Shown: positions 1 through 11,273 of the stretch, in pieces
Layout of the letters: each line of letters opens with the position of its first letter
Position numbering within the stretch: the first letter of the stretch is position 1
Source: JBFFXF01 sp041569895
GTDB lineage: Bacteria; Planctomycetota; UBA8108; JACQVS01
Length of the DNA stretch: 40,748 bases
Direction of reading: 5' to 3'
Assembly: GCA_041569895.1 (NCBI GenBank)
Contig: JBFFXF010000026.1
Span: 1 to 40,748, forward strand
Made by a program: the position numbers and the translations under genes
Notes under the pieces: generated by a model
What the model was told of the DNA's origin: nothing
What the model saw: the letters and a program-made list of their open reading frames with translations, nothing else
Database searches by the model: none

Positions 1-185
1 CGCCCTGAGCTTTGTCGCTCGGCCTCGACGATACTCTCCGTTGTATCGCCTCGGCCTCGCTTCGCGCCAGGACGAAGAATCGCTCGGCCAGCCACACCAC
101 TCATAATCGCGCCGACCTATTTGGTCCTGACCGGAGGCTCCGGTCAGGGATCGCATCACGTGACCGGAAGCAGACGGGAGGAATC

Positions 186-1079
186 ATGGGAATTGGAGCG
201 AGAGCGGCCTTCACACGCGTCGCGGGCGTGGCGTTCGGTTTTCTGGTGCCCGCCGTGGCTGTCCCCGTCGACTTCGTCGAGGAGGTATTCGCCGACGTCG
301 ACGTCGAGCTTCTCGGGCCATTGGCGCCCGGCGAGACGAACACCATCGCCGGCCAGCTCCCGGGCACCGACACGGACACGTACGTATTCGAGGTCGCCCC
401 GGGAAACCAAGTCGTCTCGGTGGTGATCGAGTTCAGCACCGACGTCGGCGACTCCGTGCTGTGCGTCGACGTGCCCACGGCCGACTTTCAGGTGAGCACG
501 ACGTCGACCGAGCTGCCCCGGACACTGGATCTTCCGATTCTCCTCGGCCCCGGTCAGCACGAGATCGTGCTCGCTCATGATCCCAGCGTCCTCGAGCAGG
601 TCGCCTCGTACCGCATCGAGCTGGAGGTCGGAATCGTTGACGATAACCAGGCGCCGGATTGCAGCGCCGCCGTCCTGAGCTCGGAGCGCTGCTGGCCGCC
701 GAATCACGAGTTCACGCTGGTCGAGGTCATCGGCGTGGTCGACCCGGACGGTGACCCGGTCTCGATTTTCGTGACGGACGTCACGCAGGACGAGCCAGTC
801 CTCTCGAGAGGTCGCGGCAGCGGCCGTACGTGTCCGGACGCCATGCTCGTCGACCTGGACGGCGATGGCGCGCCGGACTCGGCGGCCCTGCGCTGCGAGC
901 GCGATGACGTCGGCGACGGTCGGGTCTATACCGTGTGGTTCATCGCCACGGATCCGAACGACGCCTCGTGCGAGGGTTCCGCCACTCTCTGTGTCCCTCA
1001 CGACAGGCGCCCCGGCGGCGACTGCGTCCACGACGGGCCGCATTTCGACTCGACCGTCTGTTCGCCCCGACGCAGGTGA
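186..1079 (+). CDS. Secreted protein with pre-peptidase-like domain and Ig-like WPPNH module
   Basis: A 297-residue exported protein of unknown function. The start at 186 is preferred over upstream in-frame codons because a GGGAGG ribosome-binding site lies just before it and a hydrophobic signal peptide follows (residues about 5-27). Residues about 35-150 (APGETNTIAGQL, TDTYVFEVAPGNQVVSVVIE) resemble the bacterial pre-peptidase C-terminal beta-sandwich. Residues about 155-297 carry a module seen at the ends of secreted proteins in several phyla: a cysteine-flanked RCWPPNHEF, DPDGDPVSI, then GRVYTVWFIATD and a final C..DG..FDSTVC. No catalytic motif is visible; it probably acts outside the cell as an adhesive or structural protein. 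Its 3' end converges with the remainder of the kinase gene. Domain names come from pattern recognition without a search. Confidence 0.75.
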   Translation: MGIGARAAFTRVAGVAFGFLVPAVAVPVDFVEEVFADVDVELLGPLAPGETNTIAGQLPGTDTDTYVFEVAPGNQVVSVVIEFSTDVGDSVLCVDVPTADFQVSTTSTELPRTLDLPILLGPGQHEIVLAHDPSVLEQVASYRIELEVGIVDDNQAPDCSAAVLSSERCWPPNHEFTLVEVIGVVDPDGDPVSIFVTDVTQDEPVLSRGRGSGRTCPDAMLVDLDGDGAPDSAALRCERDDVGDGRVYTVWFIATDPNDASCEGSATLCVPHDRRPGGDCVHDGPHFDSTVCSPRRR

Positions 1080-1119
1080 TGGTCTCGGCCGGAAACCTCG
1101 ACCCACGCTCGGTTCCGTC

Positions 1120-1131
1120 CCTGGGTCGGGG
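1120..1131 (+). repeat. Single copy of the CCTGGGTCGGGG intergenic repeat core
   Basis: This 12-base match to the core of the repeat clustered at 25522-25828 sits between convergent genes. It is followed by an imperfect G-rich tract (GGCTGGGGCC, GGCTGGGGCG) to about 1180. It could be chance in GC-rich DNA, but the location, 3' of genes, fits the other copies. Confidence 0.4.
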
Positions 1132-1212
1132 CGGCTGGGGCCGGCTGGGGCGATGGGGCGGGGGCGGGGACGGCGGGGCGATGACAGACGGCAGCGGCGT
1201 CGAGGCCCGAGG

Positions 1213-1464
1213 TCAGGTCGACGCGCCGGCGAGCTCGTCGCGCAGTCGTTGCTGACCGCTCATCGAGACCCGGAAGCCGTAGATCGCCACGAGTGTGAGG
1301 ACGATCGGGCCGAAAGCCGCGGCGCCTGCATACCAGTCGGACGTGTCCAGCGTTTGTGGAAAGCTCCAGAAGAACTGCGGGACGACCGCGATGACCCCCA
1401 GCGCGAGGAAACCCAGCCGGACGATCACGAGGACGATCACGGCCGCAGCTCCCACGTACCAGAG
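1213..1464 (-). pseudogene. In-frame C-terminal remainder of the membrane kinase
   Basis: After the TGA at 1465-1467 the same frame reads LWYVGAAAVIVLVIV and then RLGFLALGV, PQFFWSFPQTL and WYAGAAAF, ending YGFRVSMSG...ELAGAST. These two hydrophobic helices with the DTSDWYAG and AYGFRVS signatures match, from memory, the C-terminus of this kinase-membrane family, where a Trp often stands at the stop position (TGG to TGA). I read it as the lost tail of the kinase gene. A GTG at 1455 could start a separate peptide, but no ribosome-binding site is obvious. Confidence 0.65.
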
Positions 1465-3870
<2,406 letters not shown>

Positions 3871-3919
3871 GGTGGACTCCGCGGCGACTCACAGTGTTTC
3901 AGGATGACGATCCTGATGC

Positions 3920-4765
3920 TCATCGTCCGGGCGACGAGTTGTCCGAATCGCCGCCACGGAGCAACGGCTTCTGGATGTACTCCGACGGCAGGGACACGAT
4001 CGGATCGTCCAGGCGCACACCCGGGCGTCGCCGGCCGACCGTGCGGACGTAGCCGAGGTGCTCGCCGCGGTCGGCTTCCACGGCGTCGAGCTCGATTCGG
4101 TTGTCGGGCGCGACGACGCGCTGCCACTCGATCCAGCGTTGCCAGCCATCCGGCATCGAATCGGAGAGCTCGACGTCGACAATGCCGCTTCGCTCCCAGT
4201 GACGACGCCACCACGCCGGCGAGTGCAGACACCACATCTCCGGCTCCAGCTCCCACCACGCCTTCAGGTGATCGGGAACCGGGCCGTCGATGTCGCGCGT
4301 CAGCCCGGCGCCGGCGACCGCGATGACGCCACCCGGCTTCACCAGTCGCGCCAGGTATCTCAGATAGTGGTCATCGGTTCCGTAGTACGGGAAGGAATCG
4401 ATGGAGATGATGGCGTCGAAGAACTCCGACGCGAACGGCAGTGAACGGGCGTCCGCGTGGATGGGGAAGACGCTCTGCTCGACGCCGGCGTCGCGAATCC
4501 GCCGGAAGTTCTCGGAGGCGCTGAACCACAGGTCGGTGGCCCAGACCACGACGTCGAACTCGCGGCAGAGGAAGATCGACGATGCCGCCCGCCCGCAACC
4601 GAGATCGAGGACTCTCATTCCCGATCGCAGATCGAGCGCCGCGGTCAGCCACTCCGTGAGCCAGAGGGAGTTGGCGCCGCCTCCCAGGCTCGCGATCACC
4701 CACTCCGGGTGATAGGCGTTCGAGCGCGGAAACCGATCGTTGAGGAATCGCTGATCTGCTGTCAT
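3920..4765 (-). CDS. Class I SAM-dependent methyltransferase
   Basis: A 281-residue soluble methyltransferase; the substrate is unknown. The Rossmann core holds motif I VLDLGCGRAASSIFL, the acidic end of strand 2 in VWATDLWFSASENF, motif II IHADARSLPFASEFFDAIISIDSF and KPGGVIAVAGAG after it. The C-terminal part is rich in Trp (AWWELEPEMWCLHSPAWWRRHWE). The N-terminus (RFPRSNAYHPEWV, GANSLWLTEWL) is shared with a widespread family of uncharacterised methyltransferases. ATG 4765 is chosen because this motif begins soon after it; the long upstream extension is Arg/Pro-rich low-complexity sequence typical of a non-coding frame. The Shine-Dalgarno is weak. The kinase gene follows after 49 bases, so the two may be cotranscribed. 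Confidence 0.85.
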   Translation of the reverse strand: MTADQRFLNDRFPRSNAYHPEWVIASLGGGANSLWLTEWLTAALDLRSGMRVLDLGCGRAASSIFLCREFDVVVWATDLWFSASENFRRIRDAGVEQSVFPIHADARSLPFASEFFDAIISIDSFPYYGTDDHYLRYLARLVKPGGVIAVAGAGLTRDIDGPVPDHLKAWWELEPEMWCLHSPAWWRRHWERSGIVDVELSDSMPDGWQRWIEWQRVVAPDNRIELDAVEADRGEHLGYVRTVGRRRPGVRLDDPIVSLPSEYIQKPLLRGGDSDNSSPGR

Positions 4766-4910
4766 GTGCCAGTCTCGCCACGAGTTCTTCGTGCGGTCGT
4801 CTCGAATCTCGACATTCTCCGGAATCGCCGCAGAGTTTTCCACCGGGGTCGGCGATTCGAGAGTGCGGTGTCCGTGGCGAACGCGGCAGAACGGCTCCGA
4901 TCTGCGCGTC

Positions 4911-4952
4911 GATGCGCCCCGCCCGATGCGCCCCGCCCGATGAACCCCGCCC
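4911..4952. repeat. Three tandem 14-base repeats (GATGCGCCCCGCCC)
   Basis: Two identical 14-base units and a third with two changes (GATGAACCCCGCCC) lie head to tail in the 266-base divergent intergenic region between the methyltransferase and the sulfite-oxidase-like gene. They could be a regulator-binding array or a replication-slippage tract. No promoter hexamers stood out next to them. Confidence 0.7.
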
Positions 4953-5031
4953 CGTGGAAGACCGTGCGACCTCCTGTTACGATGCGAAGCGCGGCAGGCT
5001 GACTGCGATCGCCAGAGAAAGGAACCCGTCG

Positions 5032-6297
5032 ATGGACCGGATTGACGACCCCGCCAGGGAGCACGTCGAGGTCGCGCGACGCCACTTCCTCCGCCTCGGC
5101 GCGGCCGGCGTGGCGGGTCTCGCGGCATCGCCCCTGTGGTCGAAGGGGCCCGGGAGAGACGCGGCGCTCGCGGCGCTGATCCGCGAGCTCGAGTACCTGA
5201 CTCCCCCACTCGAGTTCCGCTCCGTCGAGCGCGGCGACCCGTTGCCCTACACGCTGCCGCTCGAGAAGCGGCGCGAGGTCGGCCTCGAGCGCGAGACGTG
5301 GAAGCTCGAGGTGATCCCCGATCCCGACACGCCGGCGACCGATGTCCGCAACCCCTTGACCAGGGCGCGCGGCAACGCGCTCGGCTTCGAGGAGCTGCTC
5401 GAGCTCGGCGAGAAGCGCGCCGTCAGCTTCCTCAAGGTGATGACGTGCAACAACATCGGCCGTCCGCTCGGCATGGGCCTCTGGGAAGGTGTCCCGCTGC
5501 GGGACGTGATCTGGAAGGCGCGGCCGACCTCGCGCGTCCGCCGTGTCTTCTATTACGGCTACCACAACGACGACCCGAAGCAGATGTTCCGCAGCTCGCT
5601 GTCGATCGGACGCGTGCTCGAGGACCCGCCGGAGTTCCACCCGGTGATCCTCGCCTACAAGCTCAACGGCGACTGGATCCCGGGCGTCCGCGGCGGACCC
5701 GTGCGTCTCATCGTGCCGGAGGCCTACGGGTTCAAGTCGGTGAAGTGGCTGAACACCGTCGTCCTCACCGACCTCTGGCACGCCAACGACACCTACGCGA
5801 CGCTGTCGCCGAACGACATTGACAGCGAGATGAAGTCATTCGCGCGGTTCCTCCACAGGCCGGCAAGAGTCGCGGCGGGTGCGCCGATCCCGCTGACGGG
5901 GCTGGCGCAGGTCGGCATGTCGGGCCTCGAGAGGGTGCAGTACGGCGTCACGCCGGCGTCGACCGTGTGGCCGGCCGACGACCCGTACTTCACGCGCGCC
6001 CCGTGGAGGGACGCCGAGATCCTGCCGCCGCCGGAGAACTGGGGCGGCGGCCTTCCGGACGGACCGTTGCCGGGGCGTGTGCGCTGGTACGATCCGGGGC
6101 GCGGTGCGTCGACACTCTGGCCGATGCGCTGGGCGATGGCGCACTGGGCGGCGCTCGTGGCCGCCCCCGCTCCCGGCGAGTACACCATTCGCTGCCGGAC
6201 GATCGACGCCAGCGGCGTCGCGCAACCGATGCCGCGTCCGTTCAAGAAGTCGGGACGGACCGCCATCGACGAGCTCTCGGTGCGCGTCGAGGCCTGA
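5032..6297 (+). CDS. Tat-exported sulfite oxidase-family molybdoenzyme
   Basis: A 421-residue oxidoreductase of the sulfite oxidase/YedY superfamily. ATG 5032 follows a GAAAGGA ribosome-binding site. Residues 17-35 form a twin-arginine signal (ARRHFLRLGAAGVAGLA), implying cofactor loading in the cytoplasm followed by Tat export. The molybdopterin domain includes VMTCNNIGRPLGMGLWEGVPLRDVIWK, whose Cys is the expected Mo ligand, and the later VRGGPVRLIVPEAYGFKSVKW signature. The C-terminal part (GLAQVGMSGLERVQYG, EYTIRCRTIDASGVAQP) resembles the Mo-co dimerisation domain. The substrate could be sulfite or another oxyanion or sulfoxide. No haem or cytochrome partner gene is adjacent. It converges with the FG-GAP gene, with 54 bases between them. 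Confidence 0.88.
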   Translation: MDRIDDPAREHVEVARRHFLRLGAAGVAGLAASPLWSKGPGRDAALAALIRELEYLTPPLEFRSVERGDPLPYTLPLEKRREVGLERETWKLEVIPDPDTPATDVRNPLTRARGNALGFEELLELGEKRAVSFLKVMTCNNIGRPLGMGLWEGVPLRDVIWKARPTSRVRRVFYYGYHNDDPKQMFRSSLSIGRVLEDPPEFHPVILAYKLNGDWIPGVRGGPVRLIVPEAYGFKSVKWLNTVVLTDLWHANDTYATLSPNDIDSEMKSFARFLHRPARVAAGAPIPLTGLAQVGMSGLERVQYGVTPASTVWPADDPYFTRAPWRDAEILPPPENWGGGLPDGPLPGRVRWYDPGRGASTLWPMRWAMAHWAALVAAPAPGEYTIRCRTIDASGVAQPMPRPFKKSGRTAIDELSVRVEA

Positions 6298-6351
6298 CCG
6301 GGCCCGGGTCGGGCAGCGACGGCCACCCGCCAGGCTCCGGAGATCCTTTCT

Positions 6352-7773
6352 TCAGGGCTCGCGCGAGAAGAGCACCGAGACGTCGTTGCTGTCGAAGTTC
6401 CCGACGACGACGTCGAGCCGGCCGTCGCCGTCGATGTCACCGAGCGTCACCGTCCACGGCGCCTCGCCCGCGGCGTGGGTGACCGCCTCGCGGAATGTCG
6501 AGTCGCCACCGCCGAGGATCACCGACACGTCGCCGCTCTCCCGGTTGGCGGTGACGATGTCGAGCGCGCCGTCGCCGTCGACGTCGCCGAGCGCGACGGC
6601 GCGGGGCTGATCCCCCGCCGCGCAGCTCAAGGGCGCGGCGAACGTGCCGTCCCCCTTGCCGCGGATGATCGACACGTCGTTTCCGGCCGCGTTCGCGGTC
6701 ACGAGATCGAGCGTGTCGTTGCCGTCGAGATCGGCCAGCGCGAGCCCCACCGGCCCGTCGCCGGTCGGATGCAGCGCCGGCTCGCCGAACGTGCCGTCTC
6801 CGGCGCCGAGGAAGACCGACACCCGATCGAGCGAGCTGTGCGACAGAACGATGTCGAGCGTCGCGTCGCCGTTCAGGTCTCCCAGCGCGGCCGAGAAGCT
6901 GCCGGCCGCGAGCTCGTACGGCACGGCGTCCGCGAGCGTGCCGTCCCCGACGCCCAGCAGCACCGAGATCCAGCCGTGGAGCGATACCGCGACGACGTCG
7001 AGCGCCCCGTCGTCGTTCAGGTCGCCGAGCTCGACGTCGAAGACGAGACAGCCCTCGGCGATCCGGTAGTGCGCCGCATCGCGAAAGGTCCCGTCGCCGC
7101 GGCCGAGGAGGATCGACACGTCGCAACTGTCCTGATTGGCGACCGCGAGATCGAGAACGCCGTCGTCGTCGAGATCCCCGATGGCGACGGCCTGCGGCCG
7201 GAAGCCGGCGCGCACGTGGGCCATCTCTCCCAGGGCCCGGTCGTTCGCGCCCAGACGGATCGAGATGTCCTCCGTGCACCAGTTGGAGAGCACCAGATCG
7301 AGGTCCTCGTCGGCGTCCAGATCCGCCAGCGCCACGGAGGTCGGGAAGCAGTGCGCGTCGTAGCGCACCTGATCATCGAAGAGCACTCTGCCGCTCGCGG
7401 GCGGCGGGCGGCACGGCCAGAAGGTCTCGCAGTCGAGCGCATCGATTGTCGCGTCCGCGCCGCACGCACCGAACGGTGGCGGCAGGGGCCGGCCACCGAG
7501 AAAGAGGTGCTCGATCACGCGCAGGGCGTCGACGATGTCCAGCTCGCCGTCGTCGTTCGCGTCGGACGCGTCCTCGCAGGGAAGGGCGTCGGGCGCGCCG
7601 AGGAACAGAAAGCCGAGCGTGTTGCTCACGTCGCTGATGTCGAGCGCGCCATCGACGTTCGAGTCCCCGCGACGGAAGCGCGGATTCTCCGCGCGGACAG
7701 GATCGGCGGCGACGATCGCGAACACGAAGACCGCGAAGAGGAAGACGAGGAGCAGGGATTGCGAGCGTTTCAT
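6352..7773 (-). CDS. Secreted FG-GAP/VCBS repeat protein with dockerin-like domain
   Basis: A 473-residue exported protein. A signal peptide (MKRSQSLLLVFLFAVFVFA, cleavage near residue 28) precedes a two-repeat dockerin-like EF-hand domain at about 35-95 (GDSNVDGALDISDVSN, DANDDGELDIVDALRV, each followed by FLFLG or HLFLGG). Residues about 130-473 hold roughly seven FG-GAP/VCBS repeats of about 46 residues with calcium-loop cores such as DLDADEDLDLV, DLDDDGVLDLA and DIDGDGRLDVV alternating with ISVLLG/VSVFLGAGDGTF. These should fold as a calcium-stabilised beta-propeller. Such proteins are usually surface or extracellular binders; no catalytic site is visible. A GAGGGC ribosome-binding site precedes ATG 7773. 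Confidence 0.88.
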   Translation of the reverse strand: MKRSQSLLLVFLFAVFVFAIVAADPVRAENPRFRRGDSNVDGALDISDVSNTLGFLFLGAPDALPCEDASDANDDGELDIVDALRVIEHLFLGGRPLPPPFGACGADATIDALDCETFWPCRPPPASGRVLFDDQVRYDAHCFPTSVALADLDADEDLDLVLSNWCTEDISIRLGANDRALGEMAHVRAGFRPQAVAIGDLDDDGVLDLAVANQDSCDVSILLGRGDGTFRDAAHYRIAEGCLVFDVELGDLNDDGALDVVAVSLHGWISVLLGVGDGTLADAVPYELAAGSFSAALGDLNGDATLDIVLSHSSLDRVSVFLGAGDGTFGEPALHPTGDGPVGLALADLDGNDTLDLVTANAAGNDVSIIRGKGDGTFAAPLSCAAGDQPRAVALGDVDGDGALDIVTANRESGDVSVILGGGDSTFREAVTHAAGEAPWTVTLGDIDGDGRLDVVVGNFDSNDVSVLFSREP

Positions 7774-7995
7774 CGTGCCCTCACGATTCGGGGAGGCGAG
7801 CGCCCGACCGGGGCCTCCCGTGACCCGCCTCCATTATCCCCATCGCCCCGTGCGCTTCCAGTCGCCCGGTCGCCCGGGGACACGCCAGACCGGTGGTCCG
7901 CGGCATTTCCGGCGCGCTCGATCCTGCCGGACGTGCACCGTCTTGCCAGTACTCAAGTCGAAACGGCGCGCGCGTTTCACCAGACCGGTTTTAAG

Positions 7996-8024
7996 TTGAC
8001 AGCGACGCGACGTCACGGTGTATT
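7996..8024 (+). promoter_or_regulatory. Sigma-70-like promoter of the NPCBM/dockerin gene
   Basis: A consensus -35 TTGACA (7996-8001) and a -10 TGTATT (8019-8024) are separated by exactly 17 bases, within the 326-base divergent region before ATG 8100. The leader would be about 70 nucleotides and includes GGAGG before the start. The block is unusually AT-rich for this window, which supports the call. The rest of 7774-8099 shows nothing else clear. Confidence 0.65.
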
Positions 8025-8099
8025 GGGTGGTATTCGTTACAGGGTCTGGTTGGTTTTCTCAGTGTTTTGCCTGGTCTCAGCGATCGGAGGGGTTTGGTC

Positions 8100-11000
8100 A
8101 TGATCGCCCGTTCCTCTTTCACGGGATTCCTCTCACTCGTACTCGTCGCAGCGCTCACTGCGCCGACACTGGCGCAGATCAACCTGAGTGACATCGTCGC
8201 CGGGGGTGATGGCCGCGGGCTCGGGTGGACGCAGGACGACGACATCGATTTCGGCGGCGACAAGTACGCCGCGGTCAACCTCGACAACGGGACGTTCATG
8301 ACCCGGCTCGAGGTCGATGGTTTCCACAACGGGACGGTCGACACGGACGGCGTCAATCCGTCACCCTGCGAGGGAGCTCCATTCTCGGACCCCACGGCGA
8401 CGGGGGACGTCCCCGGTGGAGAGTTCATCGACTCGGTCTTCTTCCTGCCCAATCTGACCGTGCCGCTGAATTCGGCGGGTATCACGTTCCCCTACAAGGC
8501 CGGCGATGAGTGGGGCAACAGCTGGAACCACGTCCTCTCCAACCGCACGCACGATATCGACAAGGGTCGAGAGGACATCTTCGCGGGCGGGTCGGCGAAC
8601 TGGGAGACCGGCATCGGCATCCACGCCTCGGCCGGCATCACGTTCGATCTCGACGCCATCCGCGAGGAGCACGGGGCAGAGAACGTGCACTCGTTCTCGA
8701 CCTTCATCGGCGCCGATCGCTGCGGCGCGCTCATCAACTTCTACGTCATCTTCAGCGACGACGAGGGCATCATCGACGACCCGAACGGGACCGAGATCTT
8801 CGTCGTCGGCGACCCGTTCCTGGGGCAGGAAGAGCTCAACATCTGGGTCAGGGCATCGAATCCGACGAGCGCCGCCCAGTACATCGCGCCGATTCCCGAG
8901 GGCGCGAAGTATCTCACTCTCACCGTCGGCGCGGGCGGGAACGGGATCGGGTGCGATCACGGAGTGCTCGCGAACCCGCAGATCCGCAGCGCCACGCCCC
9001 CGACTCCGGTCGAGAATCTGACCTGCATGAGAAACGAGGACGGCGATTTCGACCTCACCTGGGACCTGCCGGACAACGTGCCACCGGACCCGATCAAGAT
9101 CAGGATCGGCGACGAGGAGGTGGGCGAGGTGCCGAACGACGCGACGAGCTTCACGCTCTCCGCCGGCGACACCCCGCCGGGCGACTTCCTGGTCTGCATC
9201 GACAACGGCTCGCCGTTCCCGGCCTGCTGCCGCCCCGCCGCCACCGATGACAACGGCCTCATCAAGAACTGGCTCGCGCTCGGTCCGTTCGCCAACGATT
9301 TCGGGTGCAGCGGCCCGGATCCGGAGCCCCTTCTCGGCAACCACATCGCTCCGACGAAGATCGGCTGCGAGTACCCCGACGCCGGTGATCCGATCGAGTA
9401 CGACAGCTTCGAGGCGGCCTCGAACGCCTACGTCGGGCCGGGCGAAGTCCCCGAGTGGCGCGTCTTCGACGACGGCGCTCTCGACGGAACGCAGAACATG
9501 CAGGCCGAGGCCGTCAACAACGGCTGGCAGAACGACGACGTGATGACCTGGCTCGTCACCTACGTCACCTACCAGGGCGCCGAGCCCGTCGTGCCGGATC
9601 TCTGTATCGGCAGCGACGACGGCGTCCAGGTGTGGATCGACGAGCGGCTCGTCTGGACGAACAACGCCTGCCGCGGCGTCGGCGTGTGCCAGGATCTCAT
9701 TCTCGGCGCCGACATCGGGCTCGTCCTCGAGCCCGGACCGCACCGGATCGCCATCGCCGCCTGGGAGCGCGGCGGCGGCTGGGGCGCGACTTTCGCTCTC
9801 CAGGTGGACGGCCTGCCGGTGCTCGACGGGGACCCCGACTGGATCTTCCACGGCACCAGTCGACCGGAGGGACTGATGGCCGAGGAGGACTGCGGCGATT
9901 CCGAGTGCGTCGAGCTACGCGTCACGCCCACCGAGGCCACCGTCGGCATCGATCAGCAGCTCTCCCTGAACGTGACCTGCTTCGACGAGGCCGGTCTTCC
10001 CACCAACGTCACCGGAGACGCCGAGTACTCGGCGGAGCCCGCCGGCATCGTCAGCATCGACGAGATGGGCGTGGTCACCGGTCTCGCCCTCGGTGAGGCG
10101 GAGATCACCGTGTCGATCGGCGACCTCTCGGAGACGGTGAACGTCCGGGTCGCGCGACTCCTTTCCCTCGCCGACATGGTCGCGGGTGGCGACGGCACCG
10201 GCCCCGGCGGTTCCATCGACAGCGAGTTCGCCGGCATCAACCTCGACACCGGCGTCTTCATGTCCCGGCTCGAGCTCGACGGCTTCAACATGGGCACGAC
10301 CGACACCGACGGCATCAACCCGTCGCCGGTCGACGCGTCCGACTTCGTCGATTCGGTCTTTTTCCTCAACGCCGCGGATGTGACGATCACGACGGAGATG
10401 ATCGAGGTCTTCTGGGAGTTGGGAGACGAGTGGGGGAATAGCTGGAATCACGTCCTCAGCAACTTCACCCACGACATCGACAAGGGAAACGAGGACATCT
10501 ACGCCGGCGGCCGCAACACCTGGACGACGGGCATCGGGATCCACGCCTCGGCCGGCGTCACCTTCGACCTCGGGGCCATTCGCGATGAGCATGGCGAGGA
10601 GGCGGTCAAGGAGCTCTCGGTGTTCCTCGGGAAGGATCGGTGCGGCGGTAACATGTCGATGATGGTCATCTTCAGCAACGCGGACGGCGTCATCGAGGAC
10701 CCGCTCGCCGAGGAGCTCAATCCGCCGCCGATCTTCGAGCCGCTGGCCTACGTCCGGGTGCCGGTTTCCGGAGATGAAGGCCAGGCCTACCTCGGCGAGA
10801 TTCCCCCGGAAGCGACTCACCTGACGCTCGCCGTCGGGGCGAACGGTGACGGGATCGGTTGCGCCCACGGCGTCTTCGCCGACCCGGTGATCATCGGTGA
10901 GGGCGGCCCGGTGGGCACGACCTTCATCCGTGGCGACGTGACGGCCGACGGAGACCTCAACATCACCGATGCGGTCAGGGGACTCGGCATCCAGTTCCTG

Positions 11001-11198
11001 GGCGATCAGCCGGTTGTCGACTGTCTGGAGATCCAGGACGTCAACGACGACGGGGTGGTCAACATCACCGACCCCATCGCCAGCCTCGGCTTCCAGTTCC
11101 TCGGGGGGCCCGCGCCATCGGCGCCATTCCCGACGTGCGGCCCCGATCCGGAAGGCTCGGCGGACAGCGGGTGCGCGTCGTTCCCGCCGTGTAACTGA
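8100..11198 (+). CDS. Large secreted protein: two NPCBM-like domains, Big2 domain and dockerin-like tail
   Basis: A 1032-residue exported protein. ATG 8100 follows GGAGG and opens a signal peptide (residues 1-28, ending TLAQ). Two homologous beta-sandwich modules of about 260 and 250 residues begin SDIVAGGDGRG and ADMVAGGDGTG; both share EVDGFHNGT or ELDGFNMGT, DSVFFL, GDEWGNSWNHVLSN, THDIDKG and TGIGIHASAG, the pattern of NPCBM carbohydrate-binding domains. Between them lie a fibronectin-like segment (about 310-370), a PA14-like region beginning KNWLALGPFANDFGC (about 390-600) and a Big2-like Ig domain (TPTEATVGIDQQLSLNV, about 610-690). The C-terminus is a two-repeat dockerin-like domain (GDVTADGDLNITDAV, DVNDDGVVNITDPI). 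No hydrolase site was seen, so it is probably a polysaccharide-binding surface or matrix protein. Confidence 0.88.
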   Translation: MIARSSFTGFLSLVLVAALTAPTLAQINLSDIVAGGDGRGLGWTQDDDIDFGGDKYAAVNLDNGTFMTRLEVDGFHNGTVDTDGVNPSPCEGAPFSDPTATGDVPGGEFIDSVFFLPNLTVPLNSAGITFPYKAGDEWGNSWNHVLSNRTHDIDKGREDIFAGGSANWETGIGIHASAGITFDLDAIREEHGAENVHSFSTFIGADRCGALINFYVIFSDDEGIIDDPNGTEIFVVGDPFLGQEELNIWVRASNPTSAAQYIAPIPEGAKYLTLTVGAGGNGIGCDHGVLANPQIRSATPPTPVENLTCMRNEDGDFDLTWDLPDNVPPDPIKIRIGDEEVGEVPNDATSFTLSAGDTPPGDFLVCIDNGSPFPACCRPAATDDNGLIKNWLALGPFANDFGCSGPDPEPLLGNHIAPTKIGCEYPDAGDPIEYDSFEAASNAYVGPGEVPEWRVFDDGALDGTQNMQAEAVNNGWQNDDVMTWLVTYVTYQGAEPVVPDLCIGSDDGVQVWIDERLVWTNNACRGVGVCQDLILGADIGLVLEPGPHRIAIAAWERGGGWGATFALQVDGLPVLDGDPDWIFHGTSRPEGLMAEEDCGDSECVELRVTPTEATVGIDQQLSLNVTCFDEAGLPTNVTGDAEYSAEPAGIVSIDEMGVVTGLALGEAEITVSIGDLSETVNVRVARLLSLADMVAGGDGTGPGGSIDSEFAGINLDTGVFMSRLELDGFNMGTTDTDGINPSPVDASDFVDSVFFLNAADVTITTEMIEVFWELGDEWGNSWNHVLSNFTHDIDKGNEDIYAGGRNTWTTGIGIHASAGVTFDLGAIRDEHGEEAVKELSVFLGKDRCGGNMSMMVIFSNADGVIEDPLAEELNPPPIFEPLAYVRVPVSGDEGQAYLGEIPPEATHLTLAVGANGDGIGCAHGVFADPVIIGEGGPVGTTFIRGDVTADGDLNITDAVRGLGIQFLGDQPVVDCLEIQDVNDDGVVNITDPIASLGFQFLGGPAPSAPFPTCGPDPEGSADSGCASFPPCN

Positions 11199-11220
11199 CG
11201 CTCGCCGCCGGCGATCGGGA

Positions 11221-11260
11221 AAGCGCCCCCCGCGGCGAGACCGCGGGGGGCGCTTTTTTT
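11221..11260 (+). terminator. Strong intrinsic terminator
   Basis: A perfect 15-base-pair stem (AAGCGCCCCCCGCGG pairing with CCGCGGGGGGCGCTT) with loop CGAGA is followed by an uninterrupted T tract ending at 11260. It lies 22 bases after the stop of the NPCBM gene and separates it from the TPR gene. Confidence 0.95.
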
Positions 11261-11273
11261 CAACGGCTCCGCC

